NCBI GenBank assembly: GCA_023396615.1 | Contig: JAEWVM010000023.1 | Coordinates: forward strand, 1-24,055 | Length of the DNA: 24,055 nucleotides | Direction of reading: 5' to 3' | Source of the DNA: Spirochaetota bacterium | GTDB lineage: Bacteria > Spirochaetota > UBA4802 > JAFGJZ01 | Part shown: positions 8,550 through 15,966 of the stretch, in pieces | Position numbering within the stretch: position 1 is the stretch's first letter | Layout: every line of letters begins with the position of its first letter | Position numbers and translations under genes: made by a program | Notes under the pieces: generated by a model | Told to the model about the DNA's origin: nothing | Database searches by the model: none | What the model saw: the letters and a program-made list of their open reading frames with translations, nothing else

Positions 8550-10234
8550 ATTCCGTTCCAGTTCCTTGGAGGTTTATTATTTTTTATACGCTCAATAAAT
8601 GTTTCGGCAACAGAAAGACCGCATTTTTTAAACAAAGGTAAAGCTTTAGACCAATCACCGTCATAATATAAAACAAGACCTGCATCAAAAATCTTAATCT
8701 GCTTTTCAAGAACCTTATTCATATAAGCAGGAGGAATAGGCCAAAATACTTTCTTTCCTTCTGTTTTACCTTTTACCTGAACAGTGTCTATCTCTACAAA
8801 AGTAAATTCATTATTCAAAACACTCTTTTCTATATCATCACGAATATACTCAGAACATATAACAGGTACTTTATAAACTCTGGTTAATCCTTCAAGCCTT
8901 GATGCGGAATTAACATTATCTCCTATTACAGTATTTGTCATTCGAACATATGAGCCGATATTTCCATAGAAAACTTCTCCGCCGTCAATTCCTACGCCAA
9001 TTTCAAGAAGAACCGCTTTATATACTCTTTCCTCATCTGGAGTAAGTTTTCCCTTCTTTTTCATTAGTTCTTTTTTCTTTTTACTCATTTGCTGACGAAG
9101 AGATTCGGCAACAGCCTGAAGTTCATAAGCAGTCATTACAGCTGAAAATGATTTATTTTCCTCCGAGGACTCTTCCATTGTTCCAAACATTGCAAGAATA
9201 GCATCTCCGATAATAGATCCTATTGCTCCATTATATCGAACAATTTCTCTTATTGCCCTGTCATAATGCATATTGATAAGTTTAATAATATCGGTTCCGA
9301 GAGTTTCAGTGATAAAAGTAAAACTCTTTATATCAGAAAACAAAATTGCCAGCTCTTTCTTAGAACCTTCTAAACGTATTTCCTTATCTCGGTAGGCCTG
9401 AATAGCAACATCCTGATTTGCAAATTTTTTAAAAATTCTAAGAAGTGTATCTATCGAACTTGAAAGAGAGTTAAAGGACATCCCCAGATATGTAATATCA
9501 TCATTTGGAGCTTTTACCATTGGTATTAAATCAAGCTTCTGAGTCTTAACCATTTCCATTATAGAATCAGTTATAACTTTAACATAACGAAGAATATATC
9601 TTACTGCATAAATTCCGGCTATTGTACAAACTAATGAGATGAGAATTATAAGCGCACTTATTAAAATAAAATTCCATCTTGCTTCTTTTGAAAACTCACT
9701 ATATTCTTCTGCAAGAAAAAAATACATGTTCCATTTATCACTGAACTTAAATACGCCGAAATATTCTTTTCCTTGATGTTTAAGAGTATAAAATCCCTGA
9801 CCGTTTAAGCTTCTTGATTCAGAAAGAAGCTTTTCAATATCAGAAGAAGACAGTTTATCTAAATTGAATTGCGAATGGGAAAACTTCATTTGAATTTCCC
9901 CTTCCGAAGAAATTCCTAAAAAAATAGATTCTTTCCGGTCTTTAAGATCATTAAGAATCTTGTCCTTTATATTCTGCTTGGAAGCTTCAACGTCATTATT
10001 CAATTGAGATATTTCATACTGAGTTGAGGCAAAACCGTAAAATTCTTTTAGATCTTTTGCGAGAAGTTCTTTAGCAAGTTTCATCTGCTGTTCCATACCG
10101 AACATCAGATTTATATAATTAGTTGCAAAGTTAGAAACAATCAAAAACAGGGTAAATACTACTGTAATCTTATATCTAACAGGAATTACCCGAGTATCAT
10201 TAACTTTTGTGAAAAAGAAACCCTTTTTCGTCAT
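8528..10234 (-). CDS. Membrane-anchored class III adenylate/guanylate cyclase with sensor and HAMP domain
   Basis: The predicted reaction is ATP (or GTP) to a cyclic nucleotide. Order of parts in 568 residues: membrane segment about 22-44; extracytoplasmic sensor about 45-185 containing a PAS/CACHE-like beta stretch (ESIFLGISSEGEIQ, GFYTLKHQGKEYFGVF); second membrane segment about 188-212; HAMP about 213-272; cyclase domain about 290-500; C-terminal helical tail. Metal-binding Asp301 (LFSDIKSFT) and Asp344 (IGDAILAMF) are present, as are Asn442/Arg446 (VNSASR). The usual adenine-selecting Lys four residues before Asp344 is Ser340, and the partner position is Thr435. A Lys-rich insertion occupies 380-405. 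It is the first gene of the minus-strand operon, with a good promoter and GGAAG site. Product identity (cAMP or cGMP) is open. Confidence 0.9.
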   Translation of the reverse strand: MTKKGFFFTKVNDTRVIPVRYKITVVFTLFLIVSNFATNYINLMFGMEQQMKLAKELLAKDLKEFYGFASTQYEISQLNNDVEASKQNIKDKILNDLKDRKESIFLGISSEGEIQMKFSHSQFNLDKLSSSDIEKLLSESRSLNGQGFYTLKHQGKEYFGVFKFSDKWNMYFFLAEEYSEFSKEARWNFILISALIILISLVCTIAGIYAVRYILRYVKVITDSIMEMVKTQKLDLIPMVKAPNDDITYLGMSFNSLSSSIDTLLRIFKKFANQDVAIQAYRDKEIRLEGSKKELAILFSDIKSFTFITETLGTDIIKLINMHYDRAIREIVRYNGAIGSIIGDAILAMFGTMEESSEENKSFSAVMTAYELQAVAESLRQQMSKKKKELMKKKGKLTPDEERVYKAVLLEIGVGIDGGEVFYGNIGSYVRMTNTVIGDNVNSASRLEGLTRVYKVPVICSEYIRDDIEKSVLNNEFTFVEIDTVQVKGKTEGKKVFWPIPPAYMNKVLEKQIKIFDAGLVLYYDGDWSKALPLFKKCGLSVAETFIERIKNNKPPRNWNGIWEMKTK

Positions 10235-10264
10235 AACTTAGCTTCCATATTAATATTTTTGATC

Positions 10265-10292
10265 ATTATGCACTAGAATATTAAACTTGCAA
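10265..10292 (-). promoter_or_regulatory. Promoter for the cyclase operon
   Basis: On the minus strand TTGCAA (10292-10287, five of six matches) is followed after 16 bp by CATAAT (10270-10265, five of six). This would start transcription near 10258, giving a leader of about 24 nt before the cyclase ATG at 10234. It diverges from the 5S rRNA promoter about 50 bp away. Confidence 0.6.
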
Positions 10293-10342
10293 TTATTATT
10301 TTATAAATTAAAATTATTTTTTATTATAACTTATGAATTTTA

Positions 10343-10370
10343 TTGACAAAAAAACACCATAGGTTTCTAT
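10343..10370 (+). promoter_or_regulatory. 5S rRNA promoter
   Basis: TTGACA at 10343-10348 is a perfect -35 preceded by some 40 bp of almost pure A+T (10300-10342), like an UP element. The -10 is less clear: TTCTAT (10365-10370, 16-bp spacer) or TATGGT (10368-10373, 19-bp spacer). The mature 5S begins only a few bases downstream, so the primary transcript would need little 5' trimming. The short distance and the perfect -35 are the main support. Confidence 0.5.
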
Positions 10371-10377
10371 GGTAATC

Positions 10378-10495
<118 letters not shown>

Positions 10496-10510
10496 TCGGA
10501 ATTATACATT

Positions 10511-10544
10511 AAAAAAAACCTCTTCTTTATGAAGAGGTTTTTTT
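10511..10544 (+). terminator. Intrinsic terminator of the 5S rRNA gene
   Basis: CCTCTTC (10519-10525), a TTTAT loop and GAAGAGG (10531-10537) form a 7-bp stem, extended by the flanking A8 and T7 runs. The T tract (10538-10544) makes it a textbook rho-independent terminator. It ends only 16 nt before the hisD start. Confidence 0.9.
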
Positions 10545-10560
10545 ATTTCCGCGGGGTTTT

Positions 10561-11862
10561 ATGATACCTGTTAAAAGACTTTCCGATCTTTCAAAAGCTG
10601 AAAAATCCGGATTATTTTTCCGTTTCGGCGATGATTTCAGTAAGGTGATGACTGATATAGTAATCCCTATTGTTAATGATGTTAAAAATCATGGCAATTC
10701 TGCAGTTGTTAACTATACCGAAAAATTTGATAAGTTCAAAATTAATTCAGTTCTTGCCGATAAAGCAGAAATAGAGAAGGGTTACTCCAATACTTCCAAG
10801 GAAGTCATTATTGCTCTTGAAAAAGCCGCCGATAATATCCGTGAATTTCATTCAAAACAGATTAAAAATGATTTTTCTTATAACCGACCTGACGGATCTC
10901 TTCTAGGCGTTAAATACCACCCTATCGATAGTGCTGCCGTCTACGTTCCAGGGGGAAAAGCAGCTTATCCATCATCTGTTCTTATGGGTATAATTCCTGC
11001 ACAAATAGCAGGTGTTTCAGATATCACTTTAATTTCACCTCCAAGAAACGAAGGAAAGATTGCTGATCCAGTTTGTGCTGCATGTAAGATTTTAGGCATA
11101 AACAATATAATCAAAGCAGGAGGAGCTCAGGGAATAGCCGCAGCCGCTTTTGGAACAGAAACTGTTCCAAAGTCAGAAATAATAGTAGGCCCCGGTAATA
11201 TCTTTGTGACAGCAGCTAAAAGTTATCTTTTTAGTTTGGGTGTAATTCAAATAGATTCTCTTGCCGGCGTAAGTGAAGTTTTAGTAGTAGCAGATGAAAG
11301 TGCAAATCCTAAATGGACTGCATGGGATTTGCTGGCACAAGCAGAACATGAAGAAAACGCTAAATCTATTTTAATAACAACATCTGAAAAATTTGCAAAC
11401 GAAGTCATTTCTTATATAAAAGAAGATCTTGATAGCGGAAGAGGCAGAAGCAGAATTAAACATGAATCAATAAAAAATCATGCTTTGATCCTTTTATCTG
11501 ATAGTATTGAAGAAGCTATCAATTTTTCCAACAAATATGCTCCTGAGCATCTTCAGATTATGGTAAATAATCCAAATTCTCATTTAGAACAAATAAAAAA
11601 TGCAGGCTCAGTCTTTCTTGGTCCGTATTCTCCTGTTCCTATTGGAGATTATTTTTCAGGAACAAACCATATTCTTCCGGTTGGAGGTGCCGCCAGATTT
11701 TCTTCCGGACTTTCCGTTGATTCATTTATGAGAAGAATGACATTTCAAAATATTTCTGAAGAAGGTCTCAGAAAATCAAAAGACTTTGTTCTTTCGATTT
11801 CAGAAGTTGAAGGTTTTGACGATAAGCACGGTGGAGCAGTCAATATTAGATTTGAAAATTAA
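10561..11862 (+). CDS. hisD: Histidinol dehydrogenase HisD
   Basis: HisD performs the final two NAD-dependent oxidations of histidine synthesis (L-histidinol to L-histidine) as a zinc-dependent cytoplasmic dimer. The 433 residues match the family length and keep every key residue: zinc ligands Gln260, His263, Asp363 and His423 (AQAEHE, IGDYFSG, DKHGGAV), catalytic Glu329-His330 (APEHL), and the signatures YVPGGKAAYPSSV (128-140) and GPGNIFVTAAK (210-220). The other his genes are not adjacent. It begins 16 nt after the 5S terminator, preceded by GGGG about 5 nt upstream as a modest ribosome site, with no good promoter of its own, so expression may rely on terminator read-through. A terminator follows at 11872. 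Confidence 0.97.
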   Translation: MIPVKRLSDLSKAEKSGLFFRFGDDFSKVMTDIVIPIVNDVKNHGNSAVVNYTEKFDKFKINSVLADKAEIEKGYSNTSKEVIIALEKAADNIREFHSKQIKNDFSYNRPDGSLLGVKYHPIDSAAVYVPGGKAAYPSSVLMGIIPAQIAGVSDITLISPPRNEGKIADPVCAACKILGINNIIKAGGAQGIAAAAFGTETVPKSEIIVGPGNIFVTAAKSYLFSLGVIQIDSLAGVSEVLVVADESANPKWTAWDLLAQAEHEENAKSILITTSEKFANEVISYIKEDLDSGRGRSRIKHESIKNHALILLSDSIEEAINFSNKYAPEHLQIMVNNPNSHLEQIKNAGSVFLGPYSPVPIGDYFSGTNHILPVGGAARFSSGLSVDSFMRRMTFQNISEEGLRKSKDFVLSISEVEGFDDKHGGAVNIRFEN

Positions 11863-11871
11863 CATTTATAG

Positions 11872-11903
11872 ATAAGCCGCGCATCTGCACGGCTTATTTT
11901 TTT
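11872..11903 (+). terminator. Intrinsic terminator of hisD
   Basis: ATAAGCCG (11872-11879) and CGGCTTAT (11890-11897) form a perfect 8-bp stem around a 10-nt loop, followed by a T tract running to 11903. The T tract includes the first two bases (11902-11903) of the stop codon of the convergent ndk gene. No T tract follows on the other strand, so it works mainly for hisD. Confidence 0.85.
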
Positions 11904-12327
11904 ATCTTGGACAAATTTCTGTTTCTGAGAAAAAGTAAGATATTTCCTGATTCGCCGTTTCCGGAGCATCAGACCCATGAACAGCATTTTCTGTAAAACC
12001 ATCAGCAAAATCCGCTCTTATTGTTCCTGGCGCAGCATTAGCCGGATTGGTTGCACCCATTATTTCTCTGTTCTTCAAGATTGCATTTTCTCCTTCAAGG
12101 ACCTGAACAACTACCGGACCGGAAATCATAAAAGAAACAAGGTCGTCAAAAAAAGGTTTTCCTTTATGAACAGAATAAAAACCTTCAGCTTCCTTTCTTG
12201 ACATATGAATCATTCTTGAAGCGATTACTTTAAGTCCGTTCTTCTCAAATCGCGTCAAAATTTCACCAATTACATTCTTCTTCACTGCATTGGGTTTAAT
12301 TATTGAAAAAGTTCTTTCTATAGCCAT
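11902..12327 (-). CDS. ndk: Nucleoside diphosphate kinase
   Basis: Ndk moves the gamma-phosphate from ATP to NDPs through a phosphohistidine, balancing (d)NTP pools in the cytoplasm. The 141-residue length is typical. Lys11 (IIKPNAV), Tyr51 (FYSVH) and the active-site motif NAVHGSDA with phosphoacceptor His117 are intact; ATNPANAAPGTIRADF (92-107) is the usual nucleotide-contact region. A strong ribosome site (GGAG, 6-7 nt spacer) precedes the ATG. It lies 45 nt after the M48 peptidase gene on the same strand with no clear terminator or promoter between, so it may be the last gene of that transcript. The C-terminal tail ETEICPR ends at the stop shared with the hisD terminator tract. Confidence 0.97.
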   Translation of the reverse strand: MAIERTFSIIKPNAVKKNVIGEILTRFEKNGLKVIASRMIHMSRKEAEGFYSVHKGKPFFDDLVSFMISGPVVVQVLEGENAILKNREIMGATNPANAAPGTIRADFADGFTENAVHGSDAPETANQEISYFFSETEICPR

Positions 12328-12372
12328 CTGTTTCTCCTATTAATTCAGGTTCTTCTTTTGCACCCTTTTAGA

Positions 12373-13164
12373 TCAAGGATTTTTCTTCATTATTCTTTCT
12401 CTTTCTGTAAACTTTTCTATTCTTTTATCGATTGGAGGATGAGAAGAGAAATAATCAACACTTTCAGCTTTATTAACATAATTCACATTTTCTTTTTTTA
12501 GTTTTATCAATGCATCAGGTAATCCCTTAGTTTCTAAGTTAGTCTCATTAAGAATACTCCAGGCATATTCATCTGCCTCATTTTCCTGTGCCATTGAATA
12601 AATATTATTAATAATAATATTTGTTCCTATGTTAGTCATTTCTCCCAATGTTTCAATTTTCATTTTTTTCGCAGCAATTTCTATTCTAACTTTATCAAAA
12701 GCATGGGATAATTCGATATGTCCCATTTCATGACCTAAGATTGCCGCTAATTCACCATCAGTCATTATATTACAGAGACCTCTAGTTACAACAATTACTC
12801 CACCCGGCATAGCGTAAGCATTTGGAGTAAGATCTTCTAAAACAAAAACTTCATAATCAAATTTTTTCTTTTTTTTAACTTCCAATATCTTCATTATTTT
12901 ATTAATTCTTTTGTAAGAAATATTTGTTTTTCCGGAACTAAATCTTTCTTTTAAAGCTTCTCCATACTCTTTTTCGTCTAAATTATCAACAGGTACAGAC
13001 TTAACAAGTATACCTGTTAAAGATTCCGCCGAAGCTCCCATTAATCTGAAAAAAGCAGAAGACGAAAAATCTTTTTTAGAATCTATCCGCTGATAATAAA
13101 GATTAATTATCAAAAGCACAAGTAAAGCTATAGAAATCGGTAAAAAAATAATTTTAGTTTTCAT
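12373..13164 (-). CDS. M48-family zinc metalloprotease, membrane-anchored
   Basis: This 263-residue protein has one N-terminal hydrophobic segment (about 4-22), acting as an anchor or signal; Cys is absent there, so it is not a lipoprotein. The zinc site is complete: HEMGH at 145-149 inside AAILGHEMGHIELSH, third ligand Glu194 in ENEADEYA, and a downstream SSHPPIDKRI motif (240-249) as in periplasmic BepA/LoiP/YcaL-type M48 enzymes. These proteases take part in envelope protein quality control. The ATG overlaps the 3' end of the DUF2339 gene by 11 bp with a weak ribosome site, so translation is likely coupled. It lacks the TPR domain of BepA. The substrate is unknown. Confidence 0.92.
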   Translation of the reverse strand: MKTKIIFLPISIALLVLLIINLYYQRIDSKKDFSSSAFFRLMGASAESLTGILVKSVPVDNLDEKEYGEALKERFSSGKTNISYKRINKIMKILEVKKKKKFDYEVFVLEDLTPNAYAMPGGVIVVTRGLCNIMTDGELAAILGHEMGHIELSHAFDKVRIEIAAKKMKIETLGEMTNIGTNIIINNIYSMAQENEADEYAWSILNETNLETKGLPDALIKLKKENVNYVNKAESVDYFSSHPPIDKRIEKFTERERIMKKNP

Positions 13165-15907
13165 TACTATATACTTTCTTCTTATAAATAATATTTATTA
13201 ATATCAAAAGAACACCAGACATAAAAAATACCGCAGATTTAATTATTAGATTTTGTTCCTTTAAATCAACAAAAATCATTCTTAAAACACAAAAGATAAT
13301 AAATGAAACAGATATCATTCTTAATACTTTATCTTTATGAATAGCTCCTACTATATATATTATGAAAGACTCTATAAGCCATAGCAATGAATGAAATGAT
13401 CGATCAAAAGAAGTATTTATATATAAAGCAATACAAAAAAATAACAAGTAATACAGATATCTGTCATATTTTAATTGAATTTGCTTCTTAATAATACTAA
13501 TAATTCCTTTTTTACCCGATAAATCAGAAATTTCTAGGTATTTATTCTTTCTTATAATGATTATAAATACACATTGAAGTGATATCGCAATAATACCTAA
13601 GAACCAACCTTGTTTAATAAAACTTGCATCAACAGAAACTTTTGTTCCTAAATAAAATGCAGTTTGAAGCATTGATGCCAAACAAAACAATACTGAATAT
13701 AATTTTAATCTCCATGGATTTCCGTTTATATATTTACCGCAAAAAAATATTAAAAATGATATTAATACCCATATTGGAGAATGATAAATTCTTTGAATTT
13801 GTGATTTTACTGCTAATATAATCAGTAAAACAAGAATTTCAATATTGAAATCATATAGTTTTCCGATTATAATATTTGATATTCTTCTTCGAGATAGGCA
13901 ATAATACAAAAAAACAAAGATTGCCGCAATTTCTATAAATAGTCTTACCTGAAAATGTAATCCTTTAATATCAAAGTATTTTTCGGAGTTTAAAATTACC
14001 GCTACATGAAAAACAATAAACAAACAACTTAAAAGAAGACCCCATAAATAAAAATTATTTTTTAACCTAAACAACATTTTTACTTTAGTTGAAGAAAATA
14101 AATCTCCGATTTCAAAAGAAATTATTGATAATAGTAAATAAATAACTCCGGGGAGAGGTGCAGAAACCGGAAAAAGTAATTTATAACAAAACCATATAAC
14201 AGAACTAAACATTGTAAACATTGAAACAAAACGGCAAAAAGGATCATTATTCTCTGAATAATAGAAAAGGTTAATTAAAGGAATAATAAAAAACGGAAGA
14301 AAATGATATAAAGAATTTATAATAGTCTGATAAGCTTCAAAATTAATAAATCCATTAATACAATACACTAAAACTGATATTATTTGTCCATATTTCAATG
14401 ATGCTTTTCTTAATCCAAAACTGATAATTGTTGATAATATTAAAAAAACTCCCCAAAGAAGATAATTTCGGAACGTAAATGGAGTAGAAACAACCAATGC
14501 GGAAAATATTATTGAAGGTAAAATTCCTGAAATAAACCAAAGTTTATTATGTATTTCATTAATTTTCGTATAGTTTGATCTATAAACAATAAACAAAATT
14601 CCAGAAATTGCCGCTATTATTCCATATTTTACAATTTCTGAATTAATTAAAAAAGCATTCACTCTTATTAAGTATATAAGACCTATAATTAAAACGATAT
14701 GAATAACTGAAATCAGATTAAATATAATTCTATCATTAGCTTCTATCAATAATATTAAATATAGAAAAATTATTGATAAACATATTATTAAACCATCACT
14801 GATATTGAAATATTTTAAAGAATATAAAGCGTAAAGAATCATAACAATTACCGCAATTATATTAACAGTTCTAATATATTGATAAACATATATAATTACT
14901 TTCTTGGTGATGAAATATAACACAAAAGCTGAACTGAATAGTAATAATTCTTTAATTTCTGTATTAATTGAATATTGATATATTGTTATGAAAAATAATG
15001 AAATATTTGTCAGGTATATTATAAAAGAAACTGGAAACCTTATTGTAATTAAATTTTTCTTTGAGATGTAAAATAATAATGGAAAAATAATAATAACCGC
15101 ACTTGATACGATACCTACATTGTTACTTAACGGAAGAAAGTAAGCTGAATTTAAAGATATATATAATTGATAGGCAAAATATAAAAAAGATATAATATAT
15201 ATCGAATAAAGATCTTTTCTTTTTAAAGAAATGATCGCTGCCGCAAAAGAAAAAAGTGCCGATATTACAAAAATACAATTTGTCTGATTTAAAAAAGATA
15301 AAGCGAATAGTGTTAATATTAAGTGAACTTTATCACAATTTTTTTCACTTTTTACATAAGCTATTATTACATTAGCACTAATAGAAAACAATGAAACTAT
15401 AATTAAATATAATTCATTATCTGTCCAATGAAGCAGTTGAAATCTAAATGACCCAACTGCGGAAAACAATAACATTGCTCCGGATAAAGTTTTTAATATT
15501 ATTGCTATATTTGTTTTTCTATATTTTTGAAGAATAAAACCTGCAATCAACAGCAATATAGAAAATAAATTCAATACAATAATTCTAATGACAGGAGAAA
15601 TCTGTGAGAATGCATAACCGGCAAAAAACAATAAACCTATAGAAAGAAAAAATAGTCCGATAAAATTTGTAATATTTCTAAAATAATTTTTTTCAGCTTT
15701 TAAGATTACATCTTTATAGTTTTTTTTTTGTTCTTCTTTTATTGAATTAGTAGAATATTTTTTTAAATTTTCTTTTTTCTTTGTAGAATATTGATCTAAT
15801 GTGAATTTTTTTTCCAAAAGCCTTTCTATTCGAATAAAAAGAAAAGCTGAAACAAGCAGAGATGTTAAAGAAAGAAAAATACTCAAAAATAGCAAAAAGT
15901 ATTCCAT
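13154..15907 (-). CDS. DUF2339-type polytopic membrane protein
   Basis: A 917-residue protein made almost entirely of hydrophobic helices, more than 20 by eye. The layout fits DUF2339: an N-terminal anchor (4-26), a charged cytoplasmic linker with coiled-coil character (27-70), then an array whose first part, NITNFIGLFFLSIGLLFF with later SGAMLLFSAVGSF, matches the conserved start of that family's core. No catalytic motif is known for the family. A run of ten A bases on the coding strand sits in codons 60-63 of the linker. The region looks more AT-rich than gyrA. The gene overlaps the M48 peptidase gene by 11 bp and follows a spermidine-synthase-like gene after a 59-bp gap with a hairpin. Function is unknown; an envelope or lipid-related role is only a guess. 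Confidence 0.8.
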   Translation of the reverse strand: MEYFLLFLSIFLSLTSLLVSAFLFIRIERLLEKKFTLDQYSTKKKENLKKYSTNSIKEEQKKNYKDVILKAEKNYFRNITNFIGLFFLSIGLLFFAGYAFSQISPVIRIIVLNLFSILLLIAGFILQKYRKTNIAIILKTLSGAMLLFSAVGSFRFQLLHWTDNELYLIIVSLFSISANVIIAYVKSEKNCDKVHLILTLFALSFLNQTNCIFVISALFSFAAAIISLKRKDLYSIYIISFLYFAYQLYISLNSAYFLPLSNNVGIVSSAVIIIFPLLFYISKKNLITIRFPVSFIIYLTNISLFFITIYQYSINTEIKELLLFSSAFVLYFITKKVIIYVYQYIRTVNIIAVIVMILYALYSLKYFNISDGLIICLSIIFLYLILLIEANDRIIFNLISVIHIVLIIGLIYLIRVNAFLINSEIVKYGIIAAISGILFIVYRSNYTKINEIHNKLWFISGILPSIIFSALVVSTPFTFRNYLLWGVFLILSTIISFGLRKASLKYGQIISVLVYCINGFINFEAYQTIINSLYHFLPFFIIPLINLFYYSENNDPFCRFVSMFTMFSSVIWFCYKLLFPVSAPLPGVIYLLLSIISFEIGDLFSSTKVKMLFRLKNNFYLWGLLLSCLFIVFHVAVILNSEKYFDIKGLHFQVRLFIEIAAIFVFLYYCLSRRRISNIIIGKLYDFNIEILVLLIILAVKSQIQRIYHSPIWVLISFLIFFCGKYINGNPWRLKLYSVLFCLASMLQTAFYLGTKVSVDASFIKQGWFLGIIAISLQCVFIIIIRKNKYLEISDLSGKKGIISIIKKQIQLKYDRYLYYLLFFCIALYINTSFDRSFHSLLWLIESFIIYIVGAIHKDKVLRMISVSFIIFCVLRMIFVDLKEQNLIIKSAVFFMSGVLLILINIIYKKKVYSNEN
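15720..15729 (-). repeat. Ten-base homopolymeric A tract (coding strand) in the DUF2339 gene
   Basis: Codons 60-63 read CAA AAA AAA AAC on the minus strand, giving ten consecutive A. The tract lies near the start of a 917-codon gene, so a one-base slip would truncate the protein before most of its membrane helices. Confidence 0.9.
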
Positions 15908-15923
15908 TTACGCACCATATAAT

Positions 15924-15947
15924 AAGGCTCTTTGTGCAAAGAGCCTT
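15924..15947 (-). terminator. Perfect hairpin between the spermidine-synthase-like and DUF2339 genes
   Basis: AAGGCTCTTT (15924-15933) and AAAGAGCCTT (15938-15947) form a perfect 10-bp stem with a 4-nt loop in the 59-bp gap between the two genes. On the minus strand it is followed by TTATTATATGG rather than a clean T tract, so it may be a leaky terminator, attenuator or mRNA stability element that lowers downstream expression. Confidence 0.6.
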
Positions 15948-15966
15948 ATGATTTAGAATCTATTTT

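Noticed and set aside
10496..10560. A his-operon leader, T-box or riboswitch before hisD
   Set aside because: Only 65 nt separate 5S from hisD and most of it is the 5S terminator; there is no run of His codons or T-box sequence.
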